A stretch of 56,651 bases of DNA, from positions 1 through 56,651 of the forward strand of contig DEAF01000001.1 of NCBI GenBank assembly GCA_002346625.1, given 5' to 3'. Positions 35,802 to 44,574 of this stretch are shown piece by piece. This DNA is from Gemmatimonadales bacterium UBA2989. Its GTDB lineage: Bacteria > Gemmatimonadota > Gemmatimonadetes > Longimicrobiales > Gaopeijiaceae. The notes beneath the pieces are model-generated. The model searched no databases. It was not told the DNA's origin and saw only the letters and a program-made list of their open reading frames with translations. The translations under genes were made by a program, and so were the position numbers. Numbering within the stretch: position 1 is the stretch's first letter; every line of letters begins with the position of its first letter.

Positions 35802-37628
35802 CTAAAAAACTAAAGGCATTGTGGGTTGTTGGTCACTAGGATCAGCATTTAGAACCTCATTTCTTCGATCTACAATACTGGCAGAATTCCGAATATCTTG
35901 AAGCCAATCCTGAAGACGTGTTTGCTGAAGGTTGGCTATCACCTGTGAGCGCTGATTTGCTCTCATCTCTTCGAACACCGTTGTATCAGCTGCTATATAA
36001 TCGGCTAACTCTATTATAAAAGCCTTATTATTAGCTTCTACGACATTACTTACTTGTCCTTGGTATAGACCGAATCCAGCACCTACTGCAGCGTTCATAC
36101 GTCCAAGACCAGGAACGAAATCCATGCGATTGTAAGGACCAGCATCGCGAATCTCTAAATCATATTTTTTTGCAACATCATATATAGAATTTCCTGCGCG
36201 TATTTCTTCGACCATCTCGCTACCTTGTAGCTTAGCCATATTAAGCTTTTCCCGTGTCATGATTTCTTGTTCTATAGAGGCTGTAGCGTCCTGTAGGGAT
36301 ATGTACCCTTCTTCTCGTAGTTCTATGAGTTCGAGCATGTAGAATGCTTGCTTTGTCTCAAAAACTGGACTTACGTCACCAGGGCTAGCTTCTTCAAAAG
36401 CCCAATCTGAACCCTCACCTACCTGACCAGCTCCTGTAATAAATGCAAAATCAGAGCTCAATGTAGCCTTTTCGATTTTAATCCCTAAAATTTCAGCGGT
36501 TTCTTCGATAGTATTTGATTCTCCTAAATTTTCTAGGGAATCAGCAAGTGTGAGAAGCTCCAGCTCAGAGTCGTCTGTTCGTTCAAAAGGTATGAGGATG
36601 TGACGTGCCTTAACGCTGTCGGCATTTTTTTCCTGTACTTCTATAATGTGGTAACCGAAAGATGTTTTTACTGGCTCAGTAATTCTACCTTTTACAGTCT
36701 TAAATGCTACTGCTGAGAATTCTGGCACCATCTGATTTTCTGTGAACCAACCAAGGTCACCAGATCTTGTTGATATTTGTGATCTGTTAAGAACCTCATC
36801 AAAATCAATACCATTACTTATCTCTTGTCGGAGCTCTATTGCGGTATTCTCAGCGTATATTGTATCTGCTACAGTTGGTGTTTTATCAAGAATAACTGCT
36901 TTTACGGAAGCTTGAGCAGGAATTGAAAAGTCGGTGCGGTTATTATCGTAATACCCTCCTACTTCTTCCGGTGTTACAGATACAAGGGAATCGGCAATCA
37001 ATTGGATGGGATTGAGTGAGATATATCTTACCGAGATCTGTTCATTATTATCTTTATAGTCTCGCCAAAGAGCTGCATCAGTTACGTATACATCTGAAGA
37101 CAATTGTCTAAGAAGTTTTCCCCGTGGAATCACTTCTCGGTAATAGCCTTCGAGTTGAAGTAAGATCTGATCGTCAGTTGTGGGAAGAGAAATGTATTCT
37201 TGATATTTCTGTATATCAAAGTCACCCTCGGTTTGGAATAACGGATTAGAACGGAGTTCAGGTGGCGGACTGAAGCGAGCGGCGTTACGAATCTCTTCGT
37301 CTGTCACTTCTATTCCTCGTCTATCTAATTCCTCTGTGATCAAAGTTTGATTGACCATCTCATCCCAAGCAGCGTCTTCTATGTCATTAATTTGTTGACT
37401 TGTTATTGGATCTTCTTGGGAGTTCTGTACTTGATCTAACAATCTATTGTAGGTGAATTGGTAGTCCTCGTAACTAACTGAAACACCGTTTACACTTCCA
37501 ATCTCACCTATAGAAAGCCCACTCCTTCCAGTGATATCCATGCCCCACTCGAACACCATGAGGCCCACGAACGCTAATGCTGTAATCAGCATGATCCACT
37601 TCGTGTTTTCTCTCATTTGGCGCATCAT
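35802..37628 (-). CDS. ppiD: PpiD-type membrane-anchored peptidyl-prolyl isomerase
   Basis: A 608-residue periplasmic chaperone anchored by one N-terminal helix (residues about 12-28). A SurA-like chaperone domain (about 35-200) is followed by two parvulin-like units. The first (about 235-335) has the SGDLGWF and SFGYHIIEVQ motifs; the second (about 340-440) begins VKARHILIPF but is more divergent. An AGGAGT lies nine bases before the ATG. It is the only - strand gene in its half of the window. PpiD helps newly exported proteins leave the Sec channel. Confidence 0.88.
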   Translation of the reverse strand: MMRQMRENTKWIMLITALAFVGLMVFEWGMDITGRSGLSIGEIGSVNGVSVSYEDYQFTYNRLLDQVQNSQEDPITSQQINDIEDAAWDEMVNQTLITEELDRRGIEVTDEEIRNAARFSPPPELRSNPLFQTEGDFDIQKYQEYISLPTTDDQILLQLEGYYREVIPRGKLLRQLSSDVYVTDAALWRDYKDNNEQISVRYISLNPIQLIADSLVSVTPEEVGGYYDNNRTDFSIPAQASVKAVILDKTPTVADTIYAENTAIELRQEISNGIDFDEVLNRSQISTRSGDLGWFTENQMVPEFSAVAFKTVKGRITEPVKTSFGYHIIEVQEKNADSVKARHILIPFERTDDSELELLTLADSLENLGESNTIEETAEILGIKIEKATLSSDFAFITGAGQVGEGSDWAFEEASPGDVSPVFETKQAFYMLELIELREEGYISLQDATASIEQEIMTREKLNMAKLQGSEMVEEIRAGNSIYDVAKKYDLEIRDAGPYNRMDFVPGLGRMNAAVGAGFGLYQGQVSNVVEANNKAFIIELADYIAADTTVFEEMRANQRSQVIANLQQTRLQDWLQDIRNSASIVDRRNEVLNADPSDQQPTMPLVF

Positions 37629-37735
37629 GATTTAATCACTCCTGGATGCGTGTGGCGGTCAAGATAATTTGTTTTTTGCTTATGAATAATGCTATAAAAA
37701 GTAACCGTGCTCCGTGGGCTCCTCAACCTCTTTCG

Positions 37736-37765
37736 TTGACACGTTTTTGGCGGAATCTTTATCTT
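37736..37765 (+). promoter_or_regulatory. Sigma-70-like promoter upstream of aroQ
   Basis: A perfect TTGACA (37736-37741) is followed, after 18 bases, by TATCTT (37760-37765), about 80 bases before aroQ in the divergent ppiD-aroQ gap. The -10 matches four of six consensus positions. It would drive the aroQ-efp-accB block. Confidence 0.5.
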
Positions 37766-37845
37766 TTTTAGCTATAGGATATTTTTCCAATGGCTAGACT
37801 GACGATCTATATACTGTATTAAGGACAGTTTTATAGGGGGATTAC

Positions 37846-38283
37846 TTGCGAATAGCGATTATAAATGGTCCCAATCTGAACCTACTGGGACGAAGAGAGC
37901 CAGATGTTTACGGAAAGGATACATTGGAAGACATTAACAGCGAAGTTAAGTCTCTCGGTGAAGAACTTGGTATAGAGATAGAAACTTTTCAATCCAACTC
38001 GGAAGGCGATATCTTAGATTTTCTCGAGGCAGTAGCTAACAGGGCTGATGGTCTTCTGGTAAACCCAGGTGGATTAACTCATACAAGTGTGGCTTTACGA
38101 GATGGGCTCTTGGCCTTAGGCCTGCCTTTTGTAGAAGTTCATCTATCTAACACGGCCAGCAGGGAGAAATTTCGCCACCATTCATTCATAGCTCCTCTTT
38201 CTATAGGTATAGTTATGGGGTTTGGTTTAAATAGCTATCTTCTAGCACTCAGGGGCCTTGTGGCCCACATCACAAGTCAGTAG
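37846..38283 (+). CDS. aroQ: Type II 3-dehydroquinate dehydratase
   Basis: A 145-residue enzyme of the shikimate pathway that dehydrates 3-dehydroquinate; the active form is a dodecamer. NGPNLNLLGRREPDVYG at the N-terminus carries the catalytic tyrosine, NPGGLTHTSVALRD lies near 73-86 and VEVHLSN near 97-103. The start is TTG behind a GGGGG-type ribosome site. No other shikimate gene is adjacent. It precedes efp by 33 bases, a pairing seen in many bacteria. Confidence 0.97.
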   Translation: MRIAIINGPNLNLLGRREPDVYGKDTLEDINSEVKSLGEELGIEIETFQSNSEGDILDFLEAVANRADGLLVNPGGLTHTSVALRDGLLALGLPFVEVHLSNTASREKFRHHSFIAPLSIGIVMGFGLNSYLLALRGLVAHITSQ

Positions 38284-38316
38284 TTCGGGCTGGCTTTCAT
38301 ATACTGAAAAGGCATT

Positions 38317-38880
38317 ATGGCTGCGACTGCGGATTTTCGTAATGGAATGGTGCTGGACATCGACGGACAGCTTTGGACCATCACTTATTTTCAACATGTT
38401 AAACCCGGAAAGGGCGGAGCTTTTGTGAGGACCAAGCTTAAGAATGTTCTAAGTGGAGCTGTAGTAGACAAGACTTATCGGGCAGGAGAAAAAGTTACCG
38501 ATGTACGTCTTGAACGTCGTCCCGTAACCTACAGTTACACTGATGGCCAACTCTATCACTTCATGGACAAAGAAACTTATGAAATGATTCCAATCTCAGG
38601 AGACCTTCTGGGTGAGGATCAGCTAAAGTATCTTAAGGAAAACATGGAATGCGAAGGGTTAGTCCACGACAAGGGTGTTATAAGTGTTGAGCTCCCTCAA
38701 TTTGTAGAGTTAACCGTTAGTAATACTGATCCTGGATTCAAAGGTGATACAACCCAGGGTGGCACTAAGCCCGCAACCCTAGAAACCGGAGCAACAGTTC
38801 AAGTACCTCTCTTCATTGAAGAGGGTGATGTTCTTAAGGTGGATCGCCGTGAAAACAAATATCTAACTAGAGTATCTTAA
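38317..38880 (+). CDS. efp: Translation elongation factor P
   Basis: A 187-residue factor that relieves ribosome stalling at polyproline stretches. Three beta-barrel domains are present: KOW-like (residues 1-65), then two OB folds, the last with the TVSNTDPGFKGDTTQGGTKPATLETGA signature. The residue at the tip of domain I that is modified in other bacteria is a lysine, Lys32 in HVKPGKGGAF. No modification enzyme is in the window. Proline-rich TolA and Pal here are plausible clients. Its stop shares one base with the accB start. Confidence 0.97.
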   Translation: MAATADFRNGMVLDIDGQLWTITYFQHVKPGKGGAFVRTKLKNVLSGAVVDKTYRAGEKVTDVRLERRPVTYSYTDGQLYHFMDKETYEMIPISGDLLGEDQLKYLKENMECEGLVHDKGVISVELPQFVELTVSNTDPGFKGDTTQGGTKPATLETGATVQVPLFIEEGDVLKVDRRENKYLTRVS

Positions 38881-39359
38881 TGATTGATTTAGATTTTATT
38901 CGTAGCCTCATCGAAGCTATTGATGCTAGTGACCTCGATTACATTGAGATCGAACGCCATGGCACACGTATCAAATTAGCTAAAACACCTGAACAAACTT
39001 TAACAGCTCCGACTATTTCTAGTGTCGTTCCTGATGCTACTGTTGCTGCCGAATCAGTAGCATCAGATGCTTCAGATGCTGTTGACAGTCAACCCGAAAC
39101 CTCACAGTCGACATCAGACTTATTCGAAATAAAATCTCCGATGGTAGGAACTTTCTACATGTCACCGGCCCCAGATGCTCCTCCCTATACTGAAGTAGGT
39201 AGGAATATTAGTACTGGTGATACGCTTTGTATAATTGAAGCTATGAAACTAATGAATGAGCTAGAATCGGAGGTGTCGGGAGTCATACAAGAGGTATGCA
39301 TTGAGAATATGGAGCCAGTGGAATTCGGGCAGGTACTATTCCGAGTTTCTCTTTCTTAA
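38880..39359 (+). CDS. accB: Biotin carboxyl carrier protein of acetyl-CoA carboxylase
   Basis: A 159-residue carrier for the first step of fatty-acid synthesis. A helical N-terminus and a Ser/Ala/Thr-rich hinge (about 40-80) lead to the biotinyl domain with EAMKLMNE; the biotinylated residue is Lys123. Its start overlaps the efp stop and accC follows after an 89-base gap, so the carrier and carboxylase are encoded together. Confidence 0.97.
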   Translation: MIDLDFIRSLIEAIDASDLDYIEIERHGTRIKLAKTPEQTLTAPTISSVVPDATVAAESVASDASDAVDSQPETSQSTSDLFEIKSPMVGTFYMSPAPDAPPYTEVGRNISTGDTLCIIEAMKLMNELESEVSGVIQEVCIENMEPVEFGQVLFRVSLS

Positions 39360-39448
39360 CTGAGTAACATTTACTAATCCCCTAGTTGATTAGCTAGCGT
39401 TCCTGCATCCGTGTCTGGTATGATAAAAACCATTAATGGGGGAGCTTA

Positions 39449-40807
39449 GTGTTTAATAAGGTTCTGATTGCCAACCGGGGAGAGATTGCTGTCCGGATCA
39501 TCCGAGCCTGTCACGAGCTTGGTATTAAGACTGTTGCGATTTACTCTGAGGCGGATAGGGATTCCTTACACGTAAGATTCGCTGACGAAGATGTATGTAT
39601 TGGCCCTCCTATCTCTACACAGAGTTATCTCAATATTCCACAGATTATGGCTGCTGCAGAAGTGACGGGAGCGGAAGCAATTCATCCCGGTTATGGTTTT
39701 TTGGCAGAGAATGCTGAGTTCAGCGAGATATGCCAACGTTCTGGTATCGTATTCATAGGTCCCACACCAGATCAGATCAGGTCAATGGGACACAAGTCAA
39801 CAGCTCTTAGTAAAATGAAAGAGATTGGGGTCCCTACGGTTCCAGGCTCGGAGGGGATAGTTTCAGATCCTACTGAAGCGGCAGCCATTGCAGAAGAAAT
39901 TGGCTTTCCAATTATGATAAAAGCTGCATCTGGTGGTGGAGGGAAGGGTATGCGTACTGCTCAGGATTCCAATAGTTTTAGTGCCCTTTTCCAGGCCGCT
40001 CAAACAGAAGCACAGGCTGCATTCGGTGACGGTGAAGTATACCTGGAGAAATTTATTGTTCGACCTCGGCATATTGAATTTCAGATCTTTGGTGATCAGC
40101 ATGGTCGTTTAGTACATCTTGGCGAGCGTGATTGCTCAACACAGCGCAGGAACCAAAAGCTTATTGAAGAGTCACCCTCACCTGTTATCACACCGGAATT
40201 ACGTAAGCGAATGGGAAAATCTGCAATCCTTGCAGGGGAAGGCATTGGTTATGTAGGAGCTGGCACTGTTGAATTCTTGCTAAGTGATGACGGATCTTTC
40301 TACTTCATAGAAATGAATACTAGAATTCAAGTCGAACATCCGGTTACCGAAATGACCACTGGATTTGATCTAGTGAAAGAACAGATAAAGGTAGCAGCAG
40401 GTGATCCATTGTCCTTTCCAAACGAAGATGTGGTCTTACGCGGGCATGCTATTGAGTTTCGTATTAATGCTGAGGATGCTGAGAGAGATTTTATGCCTTC
40501 ACCAGGTACTATATCAACCTTCCATCCACCAGGGGGGCCTGGAGTAAGGTTAGACACCCACCTGTACAGTGGATATCGAGTACCGCCTTATTACGATTCC
40601 CTGCTTGCCAAGCTAATTGTATACGGTAGTAATCGCGAAGAAGCTATTGTAAGGGCAGAGCAAGCTCTAGGATCATTTATTATCGAGGGTATAACTACTA
40701 CCATTCCATTCCTATATGAAATGATTCAAGATGAGAGGTTTATATCTGGAAATGTCGACACAGGTTTAGTAGATCGATTTCTTGCTGAACGATTGAATAA
40801 GGAATGA
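39449..40807 (+). CDS. accC: Biotin carboxylase of acetyl-CoA carboxylase
   Basis: A 452-residue ATP-grasp enzyme that carboxylates biotin on AccB. It starts at GTG after GGGGGAG. KVLIANRGEIAVRIIRACHELG is at the N-terminus, the glycine-rich ATP loop KAASGGGGKGMR is near 157-168, RDCSTQRRNQKLIEESPSP is near 229, and the catalytic EMNTRIQVEHPVTEM segment is near 288. Length is normal. AccA/AccD are not in the window. Its end overlaps comB by four bases. Confidence 0.98.
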   Translation: MFNKVLIANRGEIAVRIIRACHELGIKTVAIYSEADRDSLHVRFADEDVCIGPPISTQSYLNIPQIMAAAEVTGAEAIHPGYGFLAENAEFSEICQRSGIVFIGPTPDQIRSMGHKSTALSKMKEIGVPTVPGSEGIVSDPTEAAAIAEEIGFPIMIKAASGGGGKGMRTAQDSNSFSALFQAAQTEAQAAFGDGEVYLEKFIVRPRHIEFQIFGDQHGRLVHLGERDCSTQRRNQKLIEESPSPVITPELRKRMGKSAILAGEGIGYVGAGTVEFLLSDDGSFYFIEMNTRIQVEHPVTEMTTGFDLVKEQIKVAAGDPLSFPNEDVVLRGHAIEFRINAEDAERDFMPSPGTISTFHPPGGPGVRLDTHLYSGYRVPPYYDSLLAKLIVYGSNREEAIVRAEQALGSFIIEGITTTIPFLYEMIQDERFISGNVDTGLVDRFLAERLNKE

Positions 40808-41553
40808 AGGTAGACGTATTTTTTCATGCTGGAGAGCCTGCCGCACTCGAGATTATGGGGTCCACTGTTGTTATTATAGATGTATTGAGAACTACGAGCA
40901 CTATAGTGGAAAGTCTAGTTAATGGGGCTCGTGGTGTGTACCCAACTTCATCCGCCGAAGAGGCTACTAAGCTAGCTGCTTCTCTAGGGCGTGATGACAC
41001 GCTGTTATGTGGTGAATCCAAAGGTATGATGATAGAGGGATTCGATCTCGGTAATTCTCCTCGTGAGTTCGTTGAAGATCGTGTAGCGGGAAAAAGATTA
41101 GTAATGACCACGACCAACGGCACATGGCCTTTTCTTATGGCAAAAGATTCTCATAGCACCTTTGCATGTTGTTTAATGAATATTAGTGCTGTCGCTTATA
41201 CTGTAGCTGAGGCGGAACATTTAGTAGTGGTTTGTGCTGGTGAAGAAGGAAAATTGTCTATGGATGATGCGGTATGTGCAGGCATACTAATCGAGCGTAT
41301 TCAGGAGAAAAATAAAGATAATATCGAGCTCAATGATGCTGGATATGTTGCTCTAGAGATTTCTTATAGGGTTAACGTAGATACTGAGTTTCTAGCTATG
41401 ACAGCATCAGGTAAGAACTTGATAGAGATGGGTTTTGATGATGATCTTAAGCACTGTGCTCAAATGGATTGTTATCCTGTTGTTCCTGAAATGACAGATC
41501 TCGGATTACATCTCCAACCCATTAGCCGGAAAATTTCTAAGGAGAATCTGTAG
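40804..41553 (+). CDS. comB: ComB-family 2-phosphosulfolactate phosphatase-like protein
   Basis: A 249-residue protein of the ComB family, known in methanogens for the second step of coenzyme M synthesis. VVIIDVLRTTSTIVESLVNGARGVYP near residues 21-46, LCGESKGMMIEGFDLGNSPREF near 76-97 and MTTTNGTW near 102 fit the family. No other coenzyme M or sulfolactate gene is visible. It overlaps accC by four bases and ftsK by one, so it is translated with them. The family assignment is good; the bacterial substrate is uncertain. Confidence 0.85.
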   Translation: MKVDVFFHAGEPAALEIMGSTVVIIDVLRTTSTIVESLVNGARGVYPTSSAEEATKLAASLGRDDTLLCGESKGMMIEGFDLGNSPREFVEDRVAGKRLVMTTTNGTWPFLMAKDSHSTFACCLMNISAVAYTVAEAEHLVVVCAGEEGKLSMDDAVCAGILIERIQEKNKDNIELNDAGYVALEISYRVNVDTEFLAMTASGKNLIEMGFDDDLKHCAQMDCYPVVPEMTDLGLHLQPISRKISKENL

Positions 41554-43913
41554 TGTTGTCACGTGAGCAGCAGAGAGACATGATGGCAGCAGGGTTTCTG
41601 GCTTTAGCTATATTCATTCTTGCAGCTCTGATTCCTATAACTCTATTAGATCCTCGCCTAACCGTGTGGTTTCCATCGGGCAACCTGATGGGCATCCTAG
41701 GTGGTATGACACAGCAAATACTAATCAAGCTACTAGGTGGGGCAGCGTTTTTCGTTCCAATTCTTTTTTTGATTTCGGGCCTGAGGGCAGGAGACTGGAT
41801 GGCGCGTGAATGGACTATGCGTCTAACGATCTTGTTCTTTGGTCTTATGCTGATTATCCCGGTTGGGCTCCAGATTTTAGGTCAAGAGTATGAGATAGTA
41901 GGATCTTGGGGCACTTTCACAGGCCCATTTCTATCTATGGGATTAGGTTTTTTAGGGGCGGTTCTCTTCTTAGCATTTCTCCTTGTCATATTATCTGTAG
42001 GAACACTGGGATGGAATCCCCTCCGGTCTTTGTTATATAGGATTTCCCAGGGAAAGGTTGTTACAGGGAAAGTCATTTCCAGCTTCGTTATCTGGAATAT
42101 CCAAATGTGGGAAAATGCTATTGGATCCTTAAAAGTTCTATGGCATGAGAATGTTCGTGAGCGACTTGAGAGAACACCCCCTGTGGATATTCTAGAAGAA
42201 GATCCTGATAAAAGTGACAAGAGCTTAAATGATAAGGGTCAGTCTGAAGCAACCAATGTTTTATCTGAAAATGTAAATCCTGGAATTGAAAAAGTTATTG
42301 AAATACCATCTAAAGAACACGAAGACATCGTTCCCGATTCTTTATCTAATTTAGACTTGAGCGATACGGGACTCCCCTCTGTAGAGTTTATGGCATCAGG
42401 GGACGACGAAAATCAGGATGATATGGAGCGCGAGCTCGATGCTTTAGGTGAAGTTCTTATTGATAAACTCAAAACTTTCAGGGTAGAGAGTGAGATTTCT
42501 GGCCGTACAACGGGACCAGTGGTTACCCAATATGAAGTAATACCCGCTCCGGGTATTAAGGTCAACAAGATCGCTAATCTTGACGCTGACCTAGCTTTAG
42601 CAATGAAGGCCAAGAGCATTCGCATTGTAGCTCCTATTCCTGGCAAGGGAGCTGTTGGGGTAGAAATCCCCAATCCTGAACCACAGGTAGTGCGCCTACG
42701 AGAGATACTTGATTCTCCGGCATATCAGGATAGCTCTTCCGATTTGCCTCTAGCGCTGGGAAAAGATCTCAATGGAAAACCTTATGTAGCTGATCTCTGC
42801 GAAATGACTCATGTCCTTATTGCGGGTGCTACGGGGTCGGGGAAGTCAATTTGTATCAACACTATCATTACAAGCTTGGTTTATCGGCATACTCCGGAGA
42901 CACTCCGGTTGCTCATGGTCGACCCCAAGATGGTAGAGTTGTCCACCTATAAGATGCTTCCACATCTTCGCCATAAAGTTGTCACTGATCCCCGTGATGC
43001 AGCCGGACTTCTTAAATGGGCTGTCCTAGAGATGGAGCGTCGTTATAATCTCTTGAGTGTGAACGGGGTTAGGTCTTTTAGCGAGTTTAACGAGCGCGTG
43101 CGGGATGGGGTGGCACTCAAACGTTTCGAGCCCATAGGATTGGAAGAAGACTCTGACAGATGGGTTTATAAGGAAGGTGTGCTTCCTTACATCGTAGTGG
43201 TGGTCGATGAATTAGCGGACCTAATGATGACAGTCCAGAATGAAGTAGAGAAACCTCTCACGACCTTAGCCCAGAAAGCTAGAGCGATAGGTATTCATCT
43301 GATTGTGGCCACTCAGAGGCCCAGTGTGAATGTTATCACTGGCCTCATCAAGGCTAATTTCCCGTCTAGGATTGCTTTTCGTGTTGCTTCAAAGACCGAT
43401 TCTCGAACAATTCTAGATCAAAATGGTGCAGATGCTCTACTGGGGAATGGTGATATGCTATTCCTGCCACCTGGTAGTAATGAGCCTGTGCGCATACAGG
43501 GTGCCTACATCTCAACACCCGAAACGGATAGAATGATGAGATGGTATAGAGAGCAAATAGAGCTTAGGAATAGAGATCTTGATGTTCATGGAGCAGATAA
43601 AGAGTCGGATATCCTTGAACAAATCCGTAGCCACGAACTCGAGGAAGTTGTCGGATCAGCTGTCGGAGGAGATGGAAAGTCAGATTGGGACGAGCTTTTT
43701 AGGGCCGCTGCGGAGATATGTATCCAACACGAGCAGGGCTCTACTTCTCTGCTTCAGCGTCGGTTGAAAATAGGTTATGGCAGGGCTGCTAGGATTGTAG
43801 ATCAACTTCATGATGCCGGGATACTTGGTCCACCAGAAGGCTCCAAAGCCAGGGAAGTTCTATTGGGTAGTGATGAAGAGCTTGATGCCATTTGTTCTAG
43901 CCAAGGTATTTAA
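41553..43913 (+). CDS. ftsK: DNA translocase FtsK/SpoIIIE
   Basis: A 786-residue septal DNA pump. Four membrane helices (about residues 10-165) are followed by a short acidic linker (about 205-285), the motor with Walker A (AGATGSGKS, near 426-434) and Walker B (YIVVVVDELADLMM, near 546), and the C-terminal winged-helix gamma domain (about 710-780). The gamma domain reads chromosome polarity sequences and activates XerCD at dif. The linker is far shorter than in E. coli. It starts at GTG inside the comB stop. Confidence 0.96.
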   Translation: MLSREQQRDMMAAGFLALAIFILAALIPITLLDPRLTVWFPSGNLMGILGGMTQQILIKLLGGAAFFVPILFLISGLRAGDWMAREWTMRLTILFFGLMLIIPVGLQILGQEYEIVGSWGTFTGPFLSMGLGFLGAVLFLAFLLVILSVGTLGWNPLRSLLYRISQGKVVTGKVISSFVIWNIQMWENAIGSLKVLWHENVRERLERTPPVDILEEDPDKSDKSLNDKGQSEATNVLSENVNPGIEKVIEIPSKEHEDIVPDSLSNLDLSDTGLPSVEFMASGDDENQDDMERELDALGEVLIDKLKTFRVESEISGRTTGPVVTQYEVIPAPGIKVNKIANLDADLALAMKAKSIRIVAPIPGKGAVGVEIPNPEPQVVRLREILDSPAYQDSSSDLPLALGKDLNGKPYVADLCEMTHVLIAGATGSGKSICINTIITSLVYRHTPETLRLLMVDPKMVELSTYKMLPHLRHKVVTDPRDAAGLLKWAVLEMERRYNLLSVNGVRSFSEFNERVRDGVALKRFEPIGLEEDSDRWVYKEGVLPYIVVVVDELADLMMTVQNEVEKPLTTLAQKARAIGIHLIVATQRPSVNVITGLIKANFPSRIAFRVASKTDSRTILDQNGADALLGNGDMLFLPPGSNEPVRIQGAYISTPETDRMMRWYREQIELRNRDLDVHGADKESDILEQIRSHELEEVVGSAVGGDGKSDWDELFRAAAEICIQHEQGSTSLLQRRLKIGYGRAARIVDQLHDAGILGPPEGSKAREVLLGSDEELDAICSSQGI

Positions 43914-44574
43914 AATCTTTATACTGCCTACAATCACTATTCTGGCAGTATTTAGTTCCATAATCCCAGCTAGTCTTATTGCCCAGGAAGAAAAGGCTTA
44001 TGAGATCCTGGAGACTGCTGAAGAGCACTACCAAGCACTCAATAATCTTTGTGCCAGGTTTCACCAAGAGATCGATGTAACACTCCTCAAAGAGAAAAAA
44101 TATGGCGAAGGAATTGTTTGTCAGCGCCAACCCAGTGAATTCTCGATGCGGTTCAGTAAACCTGATGGAGATATGGTGATTGTAGATGGCAATTTTCTTT
44201 GGGTATTCTATCCTAGCATAGACAGAAAGCAGGTTATGCGTTTTACAGCTTCGAACAGTGAGGGTCGCTTTAACTTTTATAAAAACCTTCTTCGGGATCC
44301 TAGAGAACGTTTCGATGCTGAGTACCAGGGAATAGAAGAAATTGGTTCCGTACTATCTCACAAGATCTCAGTTACCCCTAACGTTAGATCTGAATTCCAT
44401 TCAGCTGTAGTTTGGATTGATACTGATCGCTTTTTGATCACAGGTATAGATGTCCATGATGCTAATGAGTCTATCCGTCGTATACGCCTTACGGATATTA
44501 AGGTTGATGTCGATATGCCAGAAGATGAATTCAGCTTCATTCTGCCTCCAGGAACTGTGGTGATAACCCGATGA
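43885..44574 (+). CDS. lolA: Outer-membrane lipoprotein carrier LolA
   Basis: A periplasmic carrier of about 229 residues that shuttles lipoproteins from LolCDE to the outer membrane. I chose the ATG at 43885, which has GAAGAG five bases upstream and gives a signal peptide ending near ASLIAQ. It overlaps the end of ftsK by 29 bases. The mature part shows the LolA pattern: NLCARFHQEIDVTLLKEKK, a DGDMVIVDGNFLWVFYPSIDRKQVMR beta segment, and NFYKNLLRDP. Many lipoproteins in this window (Pal, CpoB, BamD) are presumably its cargo. No LolB was seen. Confidence 0.88.
   Translation: MPFVLAKVFKIFILPTITILAVFSSIIPASLIAQEEKAYEILETAEEHYQALNNLCARFHQEIDVTLLKEKKYGEGIVCQRQPSEFSMRFSKPDGDMVIVDGNFLWVFYPSIDRKQVMRFTASNSEGRFNFYKNLLRDPRERFDAEYQGIEEIGSVLSHKISVTPNVRSEFHSAVVWIDTDRFLITGIDVHDANESIRRIRLTDIKVDVDMPEDEFSFILPPGTVVITR

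Noticed and set aside
39374..39393. CTAATC/GATTAG inverted repeat in the accB-accC gap
   Set aside because: Six-base arms with an eight-base loop and no T run; too short to call a terminator and no promoter pattern coincides with it.
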